A DNA stretch of 64,000 bases from Sphingobium sp. AP49. GTDB taxonomy: Bacteria; Pseudomonadota; Alphaproteobacteria; Sphingomonadales; Sphingomonadaceae. The DNA is taken from assembly GCF_000281715.2 (NCBI RefSeq), contig NZ_CP124576.1, forward strand, positions 937,501 through 1,001,500. Direction: 5' to 3'. The first letter of the stretch is position 1; the number at the start of each line of letters is the position of its first letter. A program made the translations under genes and the position numbers. This document shows positions 35,150 to 44,485 of the stretch, one piece after another. The notes beneath the pieces are model-generated. The model did no database searches, was not told where the DNA came from, and worked only from the letters and a program-made list of their open reading frames with translations.

Positions 35150-35178
35150 CGGGGTGGGCCTTGGCCCACCCCGTTTTT
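35150..35178 (+). terminator. Rho-independent terminator of OmpA-family gene
   Basis: CGGGGTGGGCC and GGCCCACCCCG (11-base arms, TT between) are followed by five T, seven bases after the stop. A textbook strong terminator. Confidence 0.85.
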
Positions 35179-35340
35179 GCGCTGCAGGGCCGGCACTTCG
35201 CAAAAATCTCCTATTGCGAAGTCACGGCTGTGGACCGCCAGCGGCGCAAATGTGCCCTCTGCGACACTATATACTTTGCAGTTTTCGCCGAACTGCCAAG
35301 CCGCTTCACCCTCCGCCGCAGCTCTGCTACAGGCGCGGCC

Positions 35341-37209
35341 ATGCTTAACTTGAACGGTATCACCGTGCGCCTGGGCGGCCGCACCATCCTCGACCGCGCC
35401 AGTGCCGCGCTGCCGCCGCGCAGCCGGGTCGGCCTCATCGGCCGCAACGGCGCGGGCAAGTCGACCCTGATGAAGGTGATGATCGGCCAGCTCGACCCGG
35501 ACGAGGGCAGCTGCGACATGCCGCGCGACACCCGCCTGGGCTATATCGCCCAGGAAGCCCCTTCGGGCACCGCGACCCCGTTCGACACCGTGCTCGCCGC
35601 CGACAAGGAACGCGCCGAGCTGATGGCGGAGGCGGAGCATACCGAAGACCCCGATCGCCTGGGCCATATCTATGAGCGGTTGACCACGATCGACGCCTAT
35701 ACCGCGCCCGCGCGCGCGGCGCGCATCCTCGTGGGCCTCGGCTTTGACGAGGAAATGCAGGGCCGCCCGCTCGACAGCTATTCGGGCGGCTGGAAGATGC
35801 GGGTGGCGCTGGCGGCGTTGCTCTTCTCCAATCCGGACCTGCTGCTGCTCGACGAACCGTCGAACCATCTCGATCTCGAAGCGACCTTGTGGCTGGAGAA
35901 TTTCCTCAAGGCCTATCGCGGCACCGTGGTCGTCATCAGCCATGAGCGCGACCTGCTCAACAATGTCGTCGACTTCATCCTCCATCTGGAGGGCGGCAAG
36001 GTCACTCTCTATCCCGGCGGTTATGATGCGTTCGAGCGCCAGCGCGCCGAGCGGCTCGCCCAGCTCGAATCCGCCCGTGCCAAGCAGCAGGCCGAACGCG
36101 AGAAGCTGCAGGACTATGTCGCCCGCAATTCGGCCCGTGCCTCCACCGCCAAACAGGCCCAGTCGCGCGCCAAGGCACTGGCCCGGATGCAGCCGATCGC
36201 CGCCGCCATCGAAGATCCCAGCCTGCATTTCGGCTTCCCCAGCCCCGCCGAACTGCGCCCGCCACTCATCACCATGGACATGGCCTCGGTCGGCTATGAC
36301 GACACGCCAATCCTGCGCCGGGTCAATCTACGCATCGATCCCGATGATCGTCTCGCCCTGCTTGGCCGCAACGGCAACGGCAAGACCACGCTCGCCCGCC
36401 TCATCGCGGCGCAGCTGGCGCCGATGGAGGGGGCGATGACCACCTCCGCCAAGATGAATGTCGGTTATTTCACCCAATATCAGGTGGAGGAACTGGACGT
36501 CACCGACACGCCGCTGGAGCATATGACCCGCGTCATGAAAGGCGCGACGCCCGGTGCGGTGCGTGCCCAGCTTGGCCGTTTCGGTTTTTCGGGCGAGCGC
36601 GCGACGCAGAAGGTCGGCTCCATGTCGGGTGGCGAGCGCGCGCGGCTGGCGCTGGCGCTCATCACCCGCGATGCGCCGCACCTTTTGATCCTCGACGAAC
36701 CGACCAACCATCTGGACGTCGACAGCCGTGAGGCGCTGGTGCAGGCGCTCAACGAATATTCGGGCGCCGTCGTCATCGTCAGCCACGACCGCCACATGAT
36801 CGAACTGGTCGCCGACCGGCTGGTGCTGGTCGACAATGGCACGGCCCAGCCGTTCGACGGCAGCCTGGACGACTATACCGACATCATCCTGCGCAAGGCG
36901 GACGGCAATCCGTCCGGTGGCGACGCGCCCAAGGTCGATCGCAAGGCGGACAAGAAGGCTGCGGCCGAATGGCGCGAGAAGCAGAAGGTGCTCAAGAATG
37001 CGGTCAACAAGGCCGAGCGGGAAATGTCCACGCTGATCGCCGAGCGCAAGCGGATCGACGCGGTGCTGTCCGATCCCAAGAGCGCGACCGGTGCCGAAGC
37101 GAAGATGACCACCAGCGAACTGATGGTGAAGCGCGCGTCGGTCGAGAAGAAGCTGGAAGCGGCCGAGGAGGTCTGGATGGAAGCGGGCGCGGCGCTGGAG
37201 GCGGGTTGA
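35341..37209 (+). CDS. ABC-F family ATPase (YheS/Uup-like)
   Basis: A 622-residue duplicated ABC ATPase without TM segments. The first half has Walker A IGRNGAGKSTL (residues 33-43), signature SYSGGWKMRVALA and Walker B LLLLDEPSNHLDLEA. A linker (P-site tRNA-interaction motif region) precedes the second half with LGRNGNGKTTLARL, SGGERARLALAL and LILDEPTNHLD. A C-terminal Lys/Glu coiled coil (EWREKQKVLKNAVNKAEREM) follows. ABC-F proteins act on the ribosome, resolving stalled states or conferring antibiotic protection. ATG 35341 starts the ABC domain; a longer in-frame upstream extension is not supported. Confidence 0.9.
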   Translation: MLNLNGITVRLGGRTILDRASAALPPRSRVGLIGRNGAGKSTLMKVMIGQLDPDEGSCDMPRDTRLGYIAQEAPSGTATPFDTVLAADKERAELMAEAEHTEDPDRLGHIYERLTTIDAYTAPARAARILVGLGFDEEMQGRPLDSYSGGWKMRVALAALLFSNPDLLLLDEPSNHLDLEATLWLENFLKAYRGTVVVISHERDLLNNVVDFILHLEGGKVTLYPGGYDAFERQRAERLAQLESARAKQQAEREKLQDYVARNSARASTAKQAQSRAKALARMQPIAAAIEDPSLHFGFPSPAELRPPLITMDMASVGYDDTPILRRVNLRIDPDDRLALLGRNGNGKTTLARLIAAQLAPMEGAMTTSAKMNVGYFTQYQVEELDVTDTPLEHMTRVMKGATPGAVRAQLGRFGFSGERATQKVGSMSGGERARLALALITRDAPHLLILDEPTNHLDVDSREALVQALNEYSGAVVIVSHDRHMIELVADRLVLVDNGTAQPFDGSLDDYTDIILRKADGNPSGGDAPKVDRKADKKAAAEWREKQKVLKNAVNKAEREMSTLIAERKRIDAVLSDPKSATGAEAKMTTSELMVKRASVEKKLEAAEEVWMEAGAALEAG

Positions 37210-37221
37210 ACCCCGCCTTCG

Positions 37222-38316
37222 TCAGAAAACCAGCGGTGGCGTACCCGCTTCGTTGGAGCGGGTACGGATCACGATCTGCCAGGTGGCGATGAACAGGGCG
37301 GCGATCACCGGGCCGATGACGATGCCGTTGAAGCCGAACAGTTGCAGCCCGCCCAGGGTGGTGATCAGCACCACATAGTCGGGGATGCGGGTGTCGCGGC
37401 CGACCAGGATCGGGCGCAGCAGATTGTCGACCATGCCGATCACGAACATGCCGCAGAAGATCAGGATCAGTCCCTTCCACACCGCGCCCGTCGCCAGCAG
37501 ATAGAGGGCGACCGGCGCCCAGATGAGGCCGGTGCCGACGGCGGGCAGCAGCGAGAAGAAGCCCATCATCACGCCCCATAACAGCGCGCCGGAAATGCCG
37601 AGCGCGCCGAAGACGAGCCCGCCGATCAGCCCCTGCAATATGGCGACGACGATGCTGCCCTTGATCGTCGCGCGGATGACGATGACGAATTGCCGCATCA
37701 GCGCGCGGCGATGCAGCACCCGCAACGGCGCGGCCCGATCGAGCTTGCGGGCCAGGTCCAGCCCGTCACGCAGCAGGAAGAAGGTGAGATAGAGCATCAC
37801 CGTCAGCGCGACGATGAAGCTGAAGGCGCCCTGGCCGATCAGGAAGGCCTGGCCAGCCAGGGTACGGAAACTGGCGGTCAGGCCATCGGTCAGCAGCCGC
37901 TGGACGGCGGCAAAATTCGATATGCCCAGCCGCCGCAGGCTGATCGACGCCCAGTCCGGCAATGCCGCCTGGAACTGCGCGAACATGTGCGGAATGTTGA
38001 TCTTGCCGACATTGATCTGGCCGTAGAGCGCGGTGGCTTCCTGCACCAGCGCGATGGACAGGATGATGGCCGGCACGATCACGATCGCGATGATCAGAAG
38101 CAACGTCAGCAGCGCCGCCGTGTTGCGATGGCCCGGCACCAGCTTCAGCAGGCTCTGGTTCACCGGGATGAACAGGATGGCGACGATAACGCCCCACAAA
38201 ATCGCTCCGAAGAAAGGCTCCACCACCAACGCAAAGGCGATGGAAACCAGCACGACAAGGGCAACGAAAACCCCGTCCTCAATCTGTGTGCGGCGCTGTC
38301 TGCTCTGTCGTTCCAT
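37222..38316 (-). CDS. AI-2E family (PerM/TqsA) transporter
   Basis: A 364-residue membrane protein of the AI-2E family (PF01594), with about eight TM segments. Typical passages are VVEPFFGAILWGVIVAILFI, VIRATIKGSIVVAILQGLIG, GMVDNLLRPILVGRDTRIPD and PVIAALFIATWQIVIR. Family members export quorum-sensing autoinducer-2, Na+ or other solutes; the substrate here is unknown. It is convergent with the ABC-F gene and 49 bases downstream of the cytochrome b561-YceI gene. Confidence 0.88.
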   Translation of the reverse strand: MERQSRQRRTQIEDGVFVALVVLVSIAFALVVEPFFGAILWGVIVAILFIPVNQSLLKLVPGHRNTAALLTLLLIIAIVIVPAIILSIALVQEATALYGQINVGKINIPHMFAQFQAALPDWASISLRRLGISNFAAVQRLLTDGLTASFRTLAGQAFLIGQGAFSFIVALTVMLYLTFFLLRDGLDLARKLDRAAPLRVLHRRALMRQFVIVIRATIKGSIVVAILQGLIGGLVFGALGISGALLWGVMMGFFSLLPAVGTGLIWAPVALYLLATGAVWKGLILIFCGMFVIGMVDNLLRPILVGRDTRIPDYVVLITTLGGLQLFGFNGIVIGPVIAALFIATWQIVIRTRSNEAGTPPLVF

Positions 38317-38365
38317 GTCCGCTCTTTGGCAGAAACCGTTACGTTAATCCATGCGTCGCATGGCC

Positions 38366-39610
38366 TTATTGCGCCTTGGCGTCGAAGCGGAAGGTCACCG
38401 ATACCTTGGGGTCGAGGCCGGTACTGCTCTCGCCATTACCCACGCCAAAGGGCAGACGGGCGATGCTGGCGGAACCGCTGACCTTGCGGCTCTTGTCGCT
38501 GCCCGACAGGGTGAAGCGGATCGTCTGCGGCTTGGCGACGCCCTTGAGCGTCAGCGTGCCATTGGCGCGATAGGCGTTGGCACCGGTCTTCTCGGCCCCC
38601 TTGGCCGCGAAGGTCGCGGTCGGGTGGGCGGCGCTGCCGAAGAACTCGTCGCCCGGCAGCATGCCGTCCTTATAGGCGTCGCCGACGCTGGCCGATGTCA
38701 TGTCGATCGTCACCTTGATGTCGGCGCTTTCGGGATGGTCGGGGTCCATCACGATCTTCGCGGTCCATTTGGCAAAGCTGCCGCTGATCGTCTCGCCATC
38801 ATTGCCGACGGAAAAGCCGATCCGGCCGCCGGGCTGTACGGTCCAGGCGGGCGGCGGTCCGGCGGGTTCCTCGTTGACGGCCGCGGTCTCGTTCGCAGCC
38901 GGGGCGGCGGCATTGCTGCTCGCATTGCTGGCGGCTTCGACGGCATTGTCTTCGGCAGACGCGTCTTCCGCCTCGACAGCGTTGGCGGCGGGCGCTTCGG
39001 GCGCGGCCGGCGTGGCGCCCGGAAGGATTGCCCGGCCCAGCAGGAAGCCGACGAGGATCAGCGCGGGCAGGCCGATCAGCAGTGCGGTCGAGCGGCCCGG
39101 CACCATGCGCCAGATCAGTCCATCGCGCATCAGCACATGATGACGCAGCGCACCCGCGACATGCAGCGCGACCAGTGCGATGCCGATCCAGGCGAGCAGG
39201 CTGTGGCCGCCTTCGGCCAGGCCATGGCTCGCCATCGGCAGCGGCAGATGGGGCAGGGGAATGACGCCGAAGAACAGGGTCGGCACCTTGACCTTGGCGG
39301 TCGAGACTAGCGCCCAGCCGGTCAATGGCGCGCCCAGCATGAAGGCATAGAGGCCGACATGGACGCCGGACGCCAGCGCCCCCTGCCAGCCGCCTTCCAG
39401 CTTGGCCGGGCGCGGCTTCCACCAGCGCACGCCGATCCGCAGCAGCGTCAGCAGCAGCACGGTGATGCCGATTGACTTGTGCAACTGGAACAGCGCGAAG
39501 CCGCGCGCGCCCAGACTGCCTAGCGCCCAGCCGACGGCGATCTGGAAGGCAAGCAGGGCGGCGATCGCCCAGTGCAAGATGATGGCGGCCAGGCTGTAAC
39601 GCTGCGGCAT
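38366..39610 (-). CDS. Cytochrome b561-YceI fusion protein
   Basis: A 414-residue two-domain protein. Residues 1-185 are a cytochrome b561 membrane domain with four TM helices and haem-type His (AIILHWAIAALLAF, LFQLHKSIGITVLLL, IALVALHVAGALRHHVL). An Ala/Glu-rich linker (about 190-255) follows. The C-terminal 160 residues are a YceI lipid-binding barrel (GRIGFSVGNDGETISGSFAK, GDEFFGSAAHPTATFAAKG, GTLTLKGVAKPQTIRFTL). b561 and YceI are usually adjacent separate genes. YceI proteins bind isoprenoid quinones, so the fusion likely moves electrons to or from a periplasmic quinone pool (inference). Confidence 0.9.
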   Translation of the reverse strand: MPQRYSLAAIILHWAIAALLAFQIAVGWALGSLGARGFALFQLHKSIGITVLLLTLLRIGVRWWKPRPAKLEGGWQGALASGVHVGLYAFMLGAPLTGWALVSTAKVKVPTLFFGVIPLPHLPLPMASHGLAEGGHSLLAWIGIALVALHVAGALRHHVLMRDGLIWRMVPGRSTALLIGLPALILVGFLLGRAILPGATPAAPEAPAANAVEAEDASAEDNAVEAASNASSNAAAPAANETAAVNEEPAGPPPAWTVQPGGRIGFSVGNDGETISGSFAKWTAKIVMDPDHPESADIKVTIDMTSASVGDAYKDGMLPGDEFFGSAAHPTATFAAKGAEKTGANAYRANGTLTLKGVAKPQTIRFTLSGSDKSRKVSGSASIARLPFGVGNGESSTGLDPKVSVTFRFDAKAQ

Positions 39611-39712
39611 GTGGATTACCCCGGAAAGACCCTGATTGATGGGGCGCGAGATTATGTCGCGGGGGTAATGAAGTCCATCGCTGCCGCCGGAAACGATGGG
39701 TTGCCGGCCGGA

Positions 39713-41053
39713 TCAGTGCAGATCGATCGGTGCCGCCTCCGCATCGGGCAGGCTGGCGCCCATCGCCTTGGCCAGGGTCGGCGCGATGGCGCGCATGTCG
39801 ATCAGGCCCAGATCCTTGCCCGGCGTCACCCCCGGACCCATCGCCATGAAGGTGGCGCGCAGATTGGCCGGGCCGGGGAAATAGCCGTGCATGCCCTTGA
39901 CCGGCGTCGGCGCGACCAGCGGCGCATTGGCACCCCGGAAGATGTCGGTGACGAAGCCGGGCTTGAGATTGATCGTGAAGGCGGCCTGCGGATTGCCGCC
40001 CAGCTTCGCCATCTCCGCCTGATTGACGATGCGGTCGATGCCGTTGGCGGGATTGGCGGCCAGCCTGTCGAGCAGTGCCTTCACCTTGGCGGCCAGCGCC
40101 TTGTCATCGGGTCTGGCCAGCATGATCGCGGCCGATCCGCCGCCGATCCAAGGCATGGCCTGCCAGGCCGCGACCTTGCCGTCCGGGCCGAGGGTGATGA
40201 GGCCTGCGTCGATGAACGGGCGGAAGAGGTTGAGCCCGGTGTGGGTGGCTTCAAACCCATGGTCGCTCACCAGCGCGATCAGCGCATCGGGATGGGCTTT
40301 GCGTTCCGCTGCGATCAGGTCGCCGACGATGGCGTCTATCTTCTTCAGTACCGCTTTTGCGGCGGGTGTGTCTGGGCCGCTGCCATGCTGCTCATGGTCC
40401 AGTGCGGTCAGGTAGACGGTCAGGAAATCAGGCTGGTGCGCGGCGATCAGGGCGGTGGCGAACCGGCCCCTGTTCTGGTCGCCGGTCAGGCTTTCGTCGA
40501 TGCCCATGGCATAGGCCTGGCCGACGGCTTGCTCCAACTCGGCTTTCAGCCCGGGCGTCGCCAGCGCGTCGAGCAGCTGCGCGTCGTCGGGATGGCCGGT
40601 GCGCCAGATTTGCGGCAGGTTCCAGGTGATGCCCTTGGCGGCGACGCTGACCGGCCAGTGGACATTGCCGGTGGACAGCCCGGCCCTGGCCGCTGCGTCC
40701 CACAGCATCGGCACCTTCACATCCTGCGCATACCAGTACCAGCCGCCCTGGTTGATCTGCATCGGATCGAAGCTGTTGTTGGCGACGATGCCATGTCTGG
40801 CTGGCGACACGCCGGTCATCAGCGTGGTGTGGCTGGGATAGGTCAGCGTCGGCAGCACGCCGGTGACGCCCGAGGCATGGGCGCCCTGTGTCAGGAAGCG
40901 GCGCAGATTGGGAAGGGCAAGGCCGCGTTTGTCCGCCTCCAGCACGTCACCGGGGCGCAGCCCGTCGATCGAGATCAGCAGGACCGGTTCGGCCAGCGCC
41001 GGGAGAGGCGCCAACACGAACAGGGCGGAAGCGAGCAACGCGGCCTTGCGCAT
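39713..41053 (-). CDS. Nucleotide pyrophosphatase/phosphodiesterase (NPP) family, exported
   Basis: A 446-residue exported hydrolase of the alkaline phosphatase superfamily. After a signal peptide (MRKAALLASALFVLAPLPALA) come the first zinc Asp (ISIDGLRPG, Asp30) and the nucleophile Thr71 in LTYPSHTTLMTG. Further metal ligands are in TALDHEQHG, SDHGFE and GMHGYFPG. NPP enzymes cleave phosphodiester or pyrophosphate bonds of nucleotides, nucleotide sugars or phospholipids. It begins one base after the TonB receptor stop, so the two are co-transcribed, and the receptor may take up the enzyme's substrate or product. Confidence 0.88.
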   Translation of the reverse strand: MRKAALLASALFVLAPLPALAEPVLLISIDGLRPGDVLEADKRGLALPNLRRFLTQGAHASGVTGVLPTLTYPSHTTLMTGVSPARHGIVANNSFDPMQINQGGWYWYAQDVKVPMLWDAAARAGLSTGNVHWPVSVAAKGITWNLPQIWRTGHPDDAQLLDALATPGLKAELEQAVGQAYAMGIDESLTGDQNRGRFATALIAAHQPDFLTVYLTALDHEQHGSGPDTPAAKAVLKKIDAIVGDLIAAERKAHPDALIALVSDHGFEATHTGLNLFRPFIDAGLITLGPDGKVAAWQAMPWIGGGSAAIMLARPDDKALAAKVKALLDRLAANPANGIDRIVNQAEMAKLGGNPQAAFTINLKPGFVTDIFRGANAPLVAPTPVKGMHGYFPGPANLRATFMAMGPGVTPGKDLGLIDMRAIAPTLAKAMGASLPDAEAAPIDLH

Positions 41054-41054
41054 G

Positions 41055-43325
41055 TTAGAAGCCGGCCTTCAGCGTCATGAAAAACTGCTGCGGCGCGCCG
41101 ACCAGCAGCGTCTGGGCGTCGCCGCTATTGCCGAAGCCGCCCGACCCGATCGTGCTGATATATTGCTTGTCGAACAGGTTGGAGACGTTGAACTGCAGCT
41201 CCAGATGGTCGGTGAAGCGATAGCCGATCGAGGCATCGACGATCACTCGGCCATCGACCGACACGTCGTTGGTATAGCTGTAATAGCGCTTCGACATGTA
41301 GTTTGCGCCGATCCGGGCGAAGCGCTGGCCATCGTCATAGTTGAATTCGCCGCGCAGCATATGCTTGGGGCTGTCGACCACGGTCTTGCCCTTGATCGCG
41401 GCGACCAGTGTGCCGTCCGAGCTGTTGAACACATCGTCGCGATAGGTGGCATCGGTATAGCTGTAGGAGCCATAGAGGCCGATACCGCCGCCCAGCTTCA
41501 GGTCGCCCGCCGCCTCGAAGCCATAGGCCCGGACATTGCCGACATTCTGCAGCGCCGAGGCCAGGCCCAGGATCGGGCTGCCAACCTGCACCGCCAGCAG
41601 ACGGTTGCGGAAATTGACGAGATAGGCGCCCAGCGTGCCGTTGAAGGTCGACGTGTTGTAGCGCAGGCCCAGCTCATAGGTGTCGGAGCTTTCCGGCTTC
41701 AGATCGTCCTTGATCGCATCGAAGCCGGCCTGATTGGTGGAGAAGGGACCGGTGGTGGTGGCGCTGGCGAAGGCCTTGGTCACCTGGGTGAAGCCGCCGA
41801 AGACTTCCATCTCGGGGCTCAGTTCGACGGCGAAACCGGCATGGGGCTGGAACCAGTCCTCGGCCTTGATCTTGCCTTCGGGGAAGGTGCTGGACACGAT
41901 CGCCTCGGCCTCGTTGGTGACCTTGAAGCCCTTCCAGCCCAGGTTGATCGTCACCATGCCCAGGTCGATCTTGTCGCGGACATAATATTGGATCGTGTCG
42001 GTGGTGAAGTCGAATTCCCACTGGGTCGCGAACGGATCCTTGGGGTAGTCGCGGAACGACAGACCCGGATTGGTGCGGCTTTCGAACGCATAGAAGCGGC
42101 GGGCCTGGTTGAACTTGTTATTCTCGTACCAGGCGCCGCCTTCCAGCGTCTGGATGCCGATCGTGTAGTCGACGCTGCCGAATACGCCGATCCGGTCCAT
42201 GTCATATTCGGTGGTGCGGATCGACAGCGGCGAGCCGCCGGTCGGGCTGGGGACCGACGGGGTCGCCCACAGGCCCATGCCGCTGTTGTTGTGGTAATAG
42301 CCTTTGATCTTGAAATTGCCCTTGTCGCCCAGCGGGGTGCTGTAGCCGATCGCGCCCAGCCAGTCCTTGCGCAGGCCGGCGGCGTCATAATAGGCGTCCC
42401 ACACCGACGTCACATTGTCGGGATAGACGGTGCCGGCCGCCGCATTGCTGACGGGCGCGCCGGTTTCGCCACGGTTATTGCCGATATCGGCATAGAGAAC
42501 CGCCTTGGCATAATCGGAATAGGTGTTGTCCCAGTTCCAGCCCAGGCGGTTGATCATGTCCATCGACATGTCCTGATAGTCCTGCTCGCGGCGGTCGGAA
42601 TAGCTGAGCCAGCCGTCCAGCTTGCCCGCGCCGACCGGCATCACGACTTTGGCATTGACCATATGCTGGTCCTGCGTGCCTTCGCCCTTATATTTGTCGG
42701 TGGAGCCGTAAGCATAGGAGACATAGCCGCGAATGCCGTCGGCGCTGCCCATGTTCAGCCGGGCAAAGCCGCGCCAGGTCTCGTTGCTGCCATAGGTGAG
42801 ATTGCCCTGCGCCTCCAGCGTGTCGGCCGGATCCATCGAGAAGGTTTCGACGGTGCCGCCCAGATTGCCGGTCGACTGGGTGCCGAGCGAACCGGCGCCC
42901 TGGCTGACGCGGACGCTGCCGATATTCTCGCTGCTGACCGCGCGGGTGATGTGCAGGCCGTTATGATTGCCATAGCTCATGTCGCCCAGCGGGATGCCGT
43001 CGAAGGTGAAGCCGAGCTGGTTCTGGTTGAAGCTGCGGATCGAGACGCGCTGCGACCATTCATAGCTGCCGAACGGGTCGGCTGACTGGAAATTGACGCT
43101 GGGCAGCTTCTCGATCGCCTTCAGCGGATTGGTGCCGGGCGTCAGGGTGACGATGTCCTTGGTGGTGATTTCCTGGACCTGGCGGGTTTCGCCGCGGCCG
43201 AACACGATGATGTTGGCGCCATCGGTAGAGGCGTCCGCAGCGGCATCCGGGGCGACGTCCTGTGCCCAGGCAGGCACGGCGATCCAGGCCGTCGAGGCAA
43301 GCAGCAGGGTAATGGTATGGCGCAT
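41055..43325 (-). CDS. TonB-dependent receptor coupled to NPP phosphodiesterase
   Basis: A 756-residue receptor. Signal peptide (MRHTITLLLASTAWIAVPAWA), TonB box-like IIVFGRGE, plug (NPLKAIEKLPSVNFQSADPF, SQRVSIRSFNQNQLGFTFDG) and barrel ending PQQFFMTLKAGF. ATG 43325 is preceded by GGGGGA. The plug wording is closer to the broad carbohydrate/organic TonB group than to siderophore receptors. The downstream NPP gene (1-base gap) suggests a phosphorylated organic compound or its carrier as cargo (inference). The 23-base palindrome at 43370-43392 is a candidate operator. Confidence 0.88.
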   Translation of the reverse strand: MRHTITLLLASTAWIAVPAWAQDVAPDAAADASTDGANIIVFGRGETRQVQEITTKDIVTLTPGTNPLKAIEKLPSVNFQSADPFGSYEWSQRVSIRSFNQNQLGFTFDGIPLGDMSYGNHNGLHITRAVSSENIGSVRVSQGAGSLGTQSTGNLGGTVETFSMDPADTLEAQGNLTYGSNETWRGFARLNMGSADGIRGYVSYAYGSTDKYKGEGTQDQHMVNAKVVMPVGAGKLDGWLSYSDRREQDYQDMSMDMINRLGWNWDNTYSDYAKAVLYADIGNNRGETGAPVSNAAAGTVYPDNVTSVWDAYYDAAGLRKDWLGAIGYSTPLGDKGNFKIKGYYHNNSGMGLWATPSVPSPTGGSPLSIRTTEYDMDRIGVFGSVDYTIGIQTLEGGAWYENNKFNQARRFYAFESRTNPGLSFRDYPKDPFATQWEFDFTTDTIQYYVRDKIDLGMVTINLGWKGFKVTNEAEAIVSSTFPEGKIKAEDWFQPHAGFAVELSPEMEVFGGFTQVTKAFASATTTGPFSTNQAGFDAIKDDLKPESSDTYELGLRYNTSTFNGTLGAYLVNFRNRLLAVQVGSPILGLASALQNVGNVRAYGFEAAGDLKLGGGIGLYGSYSYTDATYRDDVFNSSDGTLVAAIKGKTVVDSPKHMLRGEFNYDDGQRFARIGANYMSKRYYSYTNDVSVDGRVIVDASIGYRFTDHLELQFNVSNLFDKQYISTIGSGGFGNSGDAQTLLVGAPQQFFMTLKAGF

Positions 43326-43369
43326 GATAAAGTCCCCCAAAAAATCTGATTGGCGGGGGCTCTAGGTGC

Positions 43370-43392
43370 GTCATGTTGCACTGCAATGTGAC
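43370..43392 (-). promoter_or_regulatory. 23-base palindrome in promoter of TonB receptor-NPP operon
   Basis: GTCATGTTGCA, C, TGCAATGTGAC is symmetric except at two paired positions. It lies 45 bases upstream of the receptor start, a repressor- or activator-like position. It differs from the other palindromes in the window, so a separate regulator is expected. Confidence 0.55.
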
Positions 43393-43543
43393 TATGAAGA
43401 CGCTATGGCGTCAGGATCGTGACAATATCGTTATGCTATTGGCTGTGTCATAAAGGTCGCAGTGCTGGCATTTTCGCCGTGAACATTGCATCGCGGGATC
43501 GCTGGGCTAAGAGCGAATAAAATTATCTCAAGGAAGGCAGGGC

Positions 43544-43981
43544 ATGGCCAAACCCGAATCCTGGCGGTTCAGTCCCGACGCATATCGTTTCATCACCAGC
43601 ATCGATACGCGCTTCCAGGATCTCGATACCATGGGCCACATCAATAATGTGGCCATTTCCGGCATCTTTGAAACCGCGCGCATCCGTTTCCATCATCATA
43701 TGGGCCGTCATCCGCAGGAGCAGGGGGTGCGCTGGCTGGTGGCCAATGTGAACCTCAATTTCATCGAGGAATCGCATTTTCCTTACCCGTTCGAGGTGCA
43801 TTGCGCGATCGGCCATATCGGCCGTACCAGCTGGACGATCAGTTCTGCGGGCTTCCAGAAGGGCGTGTGCGTCGCCACCTGCGATACCACCGTCGTTACG
43901 CATGGCGCGGAGGGTCGCCGCGCGATCGATGAAACGCTGCGTGAAGCGATGGAACTCAACTTCATTCGCAAGCCGGATTGA
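43544..43981 (+). CDS. Hotdog-fold acyl-CoA thioesterase
   Basis: A 145-residue protein of the 4-hydroxybenzoyl-CoA/YbgC thioesterase group. The family's active-site region reads TRFQDLDTMGHINNVAISGI, followed by LNFIEESHFPYPFEVHCAIG. Such enzymes hydrolyse acyl-CoA thioesters; the acyl group cannot be predicted. It has AAGGAAGG before ATG 43544. It is convergent with the DUF983 gene. Confidence 0.85.
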   Translation: MAKPESWRFSPDAYRFITSIDTRFQDLDTMGHINNVAISGIFETARIRFHHHMGRHPQEQGVRWLVANVNLNFIEESHFPYPFEVHCAIGHIGRTSWTISSAGFQKGVCVATCDTTVVTHGAEGRRAIDETLREAMELNFIRKPD

Positions 43982-44008
43982 TCCACCCGGACGATCTCGT
44001 CCTGCCGC

Positions 44009-44392
44009 TCAGGCCAGGCCGTGCATCCGTCGGGTCCATTGAAAGGCGATGACCGCGCCCTTGGCCGGCTGGATCATGGCCGCGCCCAGCAGGATCGCAA
44101 GGCCGGGCCATAGTCCCATCTGTATGCCCAGGGGAATGGCCAGCGCGGCATTGACCTCGATCATCAGCGGCACCAGCAAATGGCCCAGCAGCAGGATCAC
44201 GATATAGGCAGGGAAATCGTCGGCCTGGTGGCCGTCCCAGCGTTGACTGCAATGATCGCAGATCGCGACCGGCTTCAAAAAGCGCGCAAACAGCCGTCCT
44301 TCGCCACAGGCAGGGCATCGGCCACGCAATCCCCGGATCAGTGCGGGGCGCAACGGACGGTCGGTTGGGTCGGCAACGGGCTGATCGGTCAT
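44009..44392 (-). CDS. DUF983-family membrane protein
   Basis: A 127-residue protein. An N-terminal zinc-ribbon-like pattern (RGRCPACGEGRLF, then AICDHCSQRWDGH) precedes two or three TM helices (YIVILLLGHLLVPLMIEVNA, GLWPGLAILLGAAMIQPA). This is the normal DUF983 design, found in many Alphaproteobacteria near cytochrome oxidase or NUDIX genes. Function unknown. Confidence 0.87.
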   Translation of the reverse strand: MTDQPVADPTDRPLRPALIRGLRGRCPACGEGRLFARFLKPVAICDHCSQRWDGHQADDFPAYIVILLLGHLLVPLMIEVNAALAIPLGIQMGLWPGLAILLGAAMIQPAKGAVIAFQWTRRMHGLA

Positions 44393-44485
44393 GCCTGTTC
44401 CCTAGGGCAGGATGAATGGCTGCGGCAAGGCGGGATCGGACGGCATGGCTCTTCCGCGCGCGCCAAAGCCTGTTAAGACGGCGCG

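Noticed and set aside
35161..35340. In-frame extension upstream of the ABC-F start
   Set aside because: It crosses promoter-like sequence and has no family match; the conserved N-terminus begins at 35341.
43445..43460. Possible Pho box (GTGTCATAAAG) upstream of the TonB-NPP operon
   Set aside because: Only one half site fits the Pho consensus and it points away from the operon, so it is not listed.
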